Shown: piece by piece, positions 60,559 through 64,000 of the stretch | Layout of the letters: each line of letters starts with the position of its first letter | How positions within the stretch are numbered: position 1 is the first letter of the stretch | Source: Crotophaga sulcirostris | Lineage: Eukaryota > Chordata > Aves > Cuculiformes > Crotophagidae | Length of the DNA stretch: 64,000 bases | NCBI GenBank assembly: GCA_013397455.1 | Contig: VYZB01000212.1 | Span: forward strand, 1,059,481 to 1,123,480 | Reading direction: 5' to 3' | The notes under the pieces: model-generated | Databases searched by the model: none | Told to the model about the DNA's origin: nothing | What the model saw: only the letters and a program-made list of their open reading frames with translations | Position numbers and translations under genes: made by a program

Positions 60559-62830
60559 CCTGCAGCTGAAAGTACTACAATGGTATCATTCAAAAGCCCA
60601 TTGAAAATATTTGGCCTCTAATCCAAAGATGATACTACGGTCCAAATAGGAATGAACCTGGGCTGCTATCTCCCCTTTTGGCAATTACACAACAGTGCAT
60701 ATTTTTCTTCGTTAAAGTTTGCTTGCTTGGATAAAAGAGAATTTGGACTGTAACTACAGAAGACCTTGAATGGTTTTGTGGAATTCATCCTATAACATGG
60801 AAAATAAGTACAACGCCATTGCAATTAAAATTTCTGACTTTGAATGACTGCTAAACAAAAGTTTTAGTTCCTGAATTGACTTTTAAATGTCATTCTTAAA
60901 TGTTTAGTTTAACTAAAAATCAAACAGCATGACAAAATGATAGCACAAAGCTTTGCTATCATGTTTAAAAGAAATTAAAATTTCAACATGAGATATCTAA
61001 TAAGAGGAACATTCATATTTGGTAAAAGATAATTCCTCATACAAAAACCAAACCAAACCAGCCCAATCAAACAAATATGGAGTTTACAAACACCAGGGAG
61101 CAGATTCACAAAAAGTACACATGATAAAAAGCGTATTTATTAATATAAGGTGATGTAGAAATCAGCTAATGATCTGTTATAAAGAGTATTACATATTGGT
61201 TAAAAAATACTTTTCTTGATGTATGCCACCCTGCCTTGCAATACTCTTCTCATCTTTCAAACAGTCATAATCCAAGAGACTTTTTCAGGAAACTATCATT
61301 CTTATACAATGTATAAATAAGTATATGCATACATAATACACTTATATAAAAATAGATTAGCCAAATTATTGGGTTATTAGCAGAAACTGTACGACATGAG
61401 CAGATTTTAGGCATGAATGTATATTTATGGTTATCAGAATAGATAACTATCAGATTTACAGTAAAAAGACATGAAAAGTAACATAAGATAATTTAAAAAA
61501 TATGTCCATTACTATTATTTCCTGGTAACAGGGTTGGTTTTTTTTCATTTTATTTTTAAATGAAAACGTGATTTTAAATCAAATTCTTCATAGCTTCTGC
61601 CTTATGATAATTGCACTCAGTGGGGACTTCTGATCATACTGTATTGGAAGAAGTATCATATTATATATTGTTGCTTGACTAAAAGAGTAAACTAAAAGCT
61701 TTAATAACTTTTGTTGTTGGCAGAGAACCAGCAAAATGCAACATGTGTGGCTTATGGATTAGCTGGTATTTAATGTAAAAACATACAGGCATCATAAACA
61801 ACCCCTTCTTCATTGTAATTGGCTTTATTCTCTTTGAAATTGTGTGCACAGTTCCTATTAAAATACATAGCACAGGATGAAACTGAAAGTGGACAAAAAA
61901 ATAATGCAGTAGTTTGTGATTTAAATCATGCATCGCATCATATCACCCTGTTCACAGATCATTCAGACATTGGTTTTCTAGTGACTAAGATTTTTCTGGA
62001 TGGGAACTGACTACAGCAACACAGTATTTTCAATTTTATATATTTTGACTACACAAAAATAGGAACAATAAAGTAATTTGTCTAAATGCTTAATGAATTT
62101 TAAAAACAGTTGTGATATTAGTCCACTAAAGTGTTTTTCAGCATTTATATTTTGCTTTCCTGCATTAGCTTTGAGGGGTTTATCTCTTTTTATTTTAACT
62201 TTTTGTTTTTCTTGGAACCAAAGGAGAGTGATAGCCTCAACACCAGGTTTAGTGCAAGGATAAAGAAACAGAGCTTGAGACTAGTAGATTAACATACTGT
62301 ATATTCAGAAAAAGGAAATTGCCTTAGGAAGGATTTGAAACATAATAAGTTTCAAGAATAAACCAGAATCATTTATTGTTATGCCACAAAGCCTCTTAAG
62401 GATATAGTGATGTATTTCTACTGCCTACATACAAAAAATGTAAACTGAAATGATGACTATAATAGCAGAGAAACAATTTTTTAAAATATCCAGATAGATG
62501 GTTTTAACCAAGAAGCTGCCAATCTCTATTTCCAGTCATCCTGTGAAAACCTGTGACAGATGGCATCAAGCCTGCCTGACATGAATTTTACCTGCTGTAT
62601 ATTCACTGATGATTTAAATCACTGATACCTATCCCTGTGTTCTTCTACATACATATCTTAGCCTATCTTTTGTTATATTGAGTTATGCTGCGTATAAAAA
62701 ACCTACTCTTCTGGCATTATAATGATGGTCTAGTACAAATTTTTACACTAGGACATTTTATTTCTTGCTTTTTCATTTAATTTGTATGCAGGATCTATGA
62801 CCTATTCTCTTTGGACACCTCATTTCTTCT
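60559..62830. other. Non-coding stretch
   Basis: AT-rich sequence. Short AAACC-like units occur near 61043-61060. No gene or nameable repeat is seen. Confidence 0.5.
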
Positions 62831-62904
62831 GGATGAACATATCTCATCCTTCTGAACCCTGTCAGAAGGATGAACATATCTCATCCTTCTGAACCCTGTC
62901 AGAA
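62831..62904. repeat. Exact 37-bp tandem duplication
   Basis: Two identical 37-base units lie head to tail (62831-62867 and 62868-62904). Each unit holds two small perfect inverted repeats: GGATGA/TCATCC around 7 bases, and CTTCTGA/TCAGAAG around 6 bases. The identity of the copies points to a recent duplication or an assembly effect. Confidence 0.95.
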
Positions 62905-64000
62905 GCAGCCTTGGCCGAGCTATGGCATTCAGACCATTTCCTTTTGACCTATTCCACTTTTCCAATTTCTCGTTTTCTCTATGGAATTTGAATTCCATTT
63001 GTTCAATTTTTGATAGAGTATTTTTGTTTGCTTTTCACTTGATATTCTGCTATGCCAGCTAAATCCTTCTCCTCTTCTGCATCTACACATTCTCCTACTC
63101 ATTAACATGTTGTCGGTGTTCAGCACTCCTCCCTCACCTCACACACGTGGAGGTGCTATCTCTTATTCACCTCCTTGGGTGGCAACAGTCATGAAAGTGC
63201 TAGAGCAGGAAAGACTCCAGCATTTTAACTACTGTGTTGTCTAAACCTGAGCAGATGGTCTTGTAATCTCCAAGGCAGAGGAGGCTTGAATGTGTGATAG
63301 ATAATTCTTTGGGGTGAATTTGTGGGAAAATGGAGAGCTCTGAAATACACAGTCTTGCTGAGGTCAATGTTTTGAGGGGAAACAGAGAGAGATTTTGACT
63401 TTTCTTCAAACCTTTGCTTAGAATTTTATCCTAAAATTTATCCATTACAAGGGTGAGGCTTCAGCCTTTTAAATTTCATGTTAGTTTGGCTATTGTACAG
63501 GTAAAGATAAACAGCAGTTCATTCTTTCTGCTTAAAAACATCGAAGCGTTCCTCACTAAATAGTGTCAGTCTCCCAGTGTCACTGGTGTGTCACCTCTCT
63601 CCTAGGGGTCCTCTCAGAGCTGTCCTGCAATTCAAGGACTGCCTCTGATATTACATGGTTGTGTAATCTTGGCTCAAACTTCTGAGAAAAAATGCTAAGT
63701 TGTGAGAAGGAGCTGTGAAAAAGTACTAAGCTAGAAGAGAAGGGTAAAATGACAGGCAGAGGTAAGATTGTTGAAACAGGGATAGTTGGCATCTCAGTGA
63801 TTCCAGGAGAAAAACACTGACATGAGAAGGTATGAAGATGGCACACCAGCAGCACTGAGGATTAACAATGGAAGCTGATCCTTTCTCACCTGCCATCAAG
63901 CTTTCTGGCCAGCAAAAACTTGCTGCATGCTGTACTAGAAGTTGTAAGAATACTAATACTTATTCTCTTTTCTCATTTGTATAGATTCTCTGTTGTGTGC
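62905..64000. other. Non-coding stretch
   Basis: More balanced composition than most of the window, but no gene. The open frames at 62929-63126, 63200-63409 and 63580-63855 (all minus) have no recognisable domain. Confidence 0.5.

Noticed and set aside
60348..60593. 81-codon minus-strand frame across the second gap
   Set aside because: Most of it is N; no stop can be seen because the bases are unknown.

Overview
This window is vertebrate nuclear DNA, almost certainly from a bird. The main evidence is repeat content: several 5'-truncated CR1 LINE copies with the avian-type 3' tail (short ATTCTATGA-like or ATCACAG-like repeats next to a GGTTGGA...TCCAACC block), one solo LTR of a common avian endogenous-retrovirus type, and several much older CR1/L3- or SINE-like relics of a kind I recall from turtles, crocodilians and birds. 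The sequence is AT-rich with few CpGs and contains two assembly gaps. Nothing is prokaryotic: there are no operons, no CRISPR array, and no rRNA or tRNA gene that I could recognise.

No complete protein-coding host gene is visible. The longest convincing reading frames belong to CR1 ORF2. The other open frames of 60-164 codons look like chance, and some run through a microsatellite or the edge of a repeat. Four places have splice-site or composition signals that could mark an exon: 8893-8974 (+), 13813-13903 (-), the GC-rich patch at 17170-17360, and 42081-42189 (+). None matches a named gene with confidence.

Layout. 1-18.6 kb: AT-rich unique sequence with three ancient repeat relics (about 1.2, 10.9 and 14.9 kb), a bulged hairpin at 6.48 kb and a near-perfect T-box palindrome at 12.07 kb. 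18.67-19.32 kb: CR1. 19.3-34.2 kb: unique AT-rich sequence with a short CR1 tail at 27.2 kb and an older relic at 30.2 kb. 34.2-34.5 kb: a TCTA microsatellite and a CR1 tail. 34.5-44.6 kb: unique sequence with a paired inverted repeat at 40.5 kb, a pyrimidine tract at 42.6 kb and a 49-base gap. 44.6-54.8 kb: the repeat-rich part, with a rearranged CR1, the solo LTR, the best-preserved CR1 reverse-transcriptase fragment, a decayed CR1, an ancient relic and another CR1. 54.8-64.0 kb: unique AT-rich sequence with a 164-base gap at 60.4 kb and an exact 37-bp tandem duplication at 62.83 kb.

Every recognisable CR1 copy lies in the same (minus) orientation. Together with the lack of host exons, this would fit a long intron of a plus-strand gene, or a gene desert with chance bias. 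I did not find a new biological system. The observations most worth checking are the orientation bias, the rearranged CR1, the T-box palindrome, the candidate exons and the alternative hairpins.
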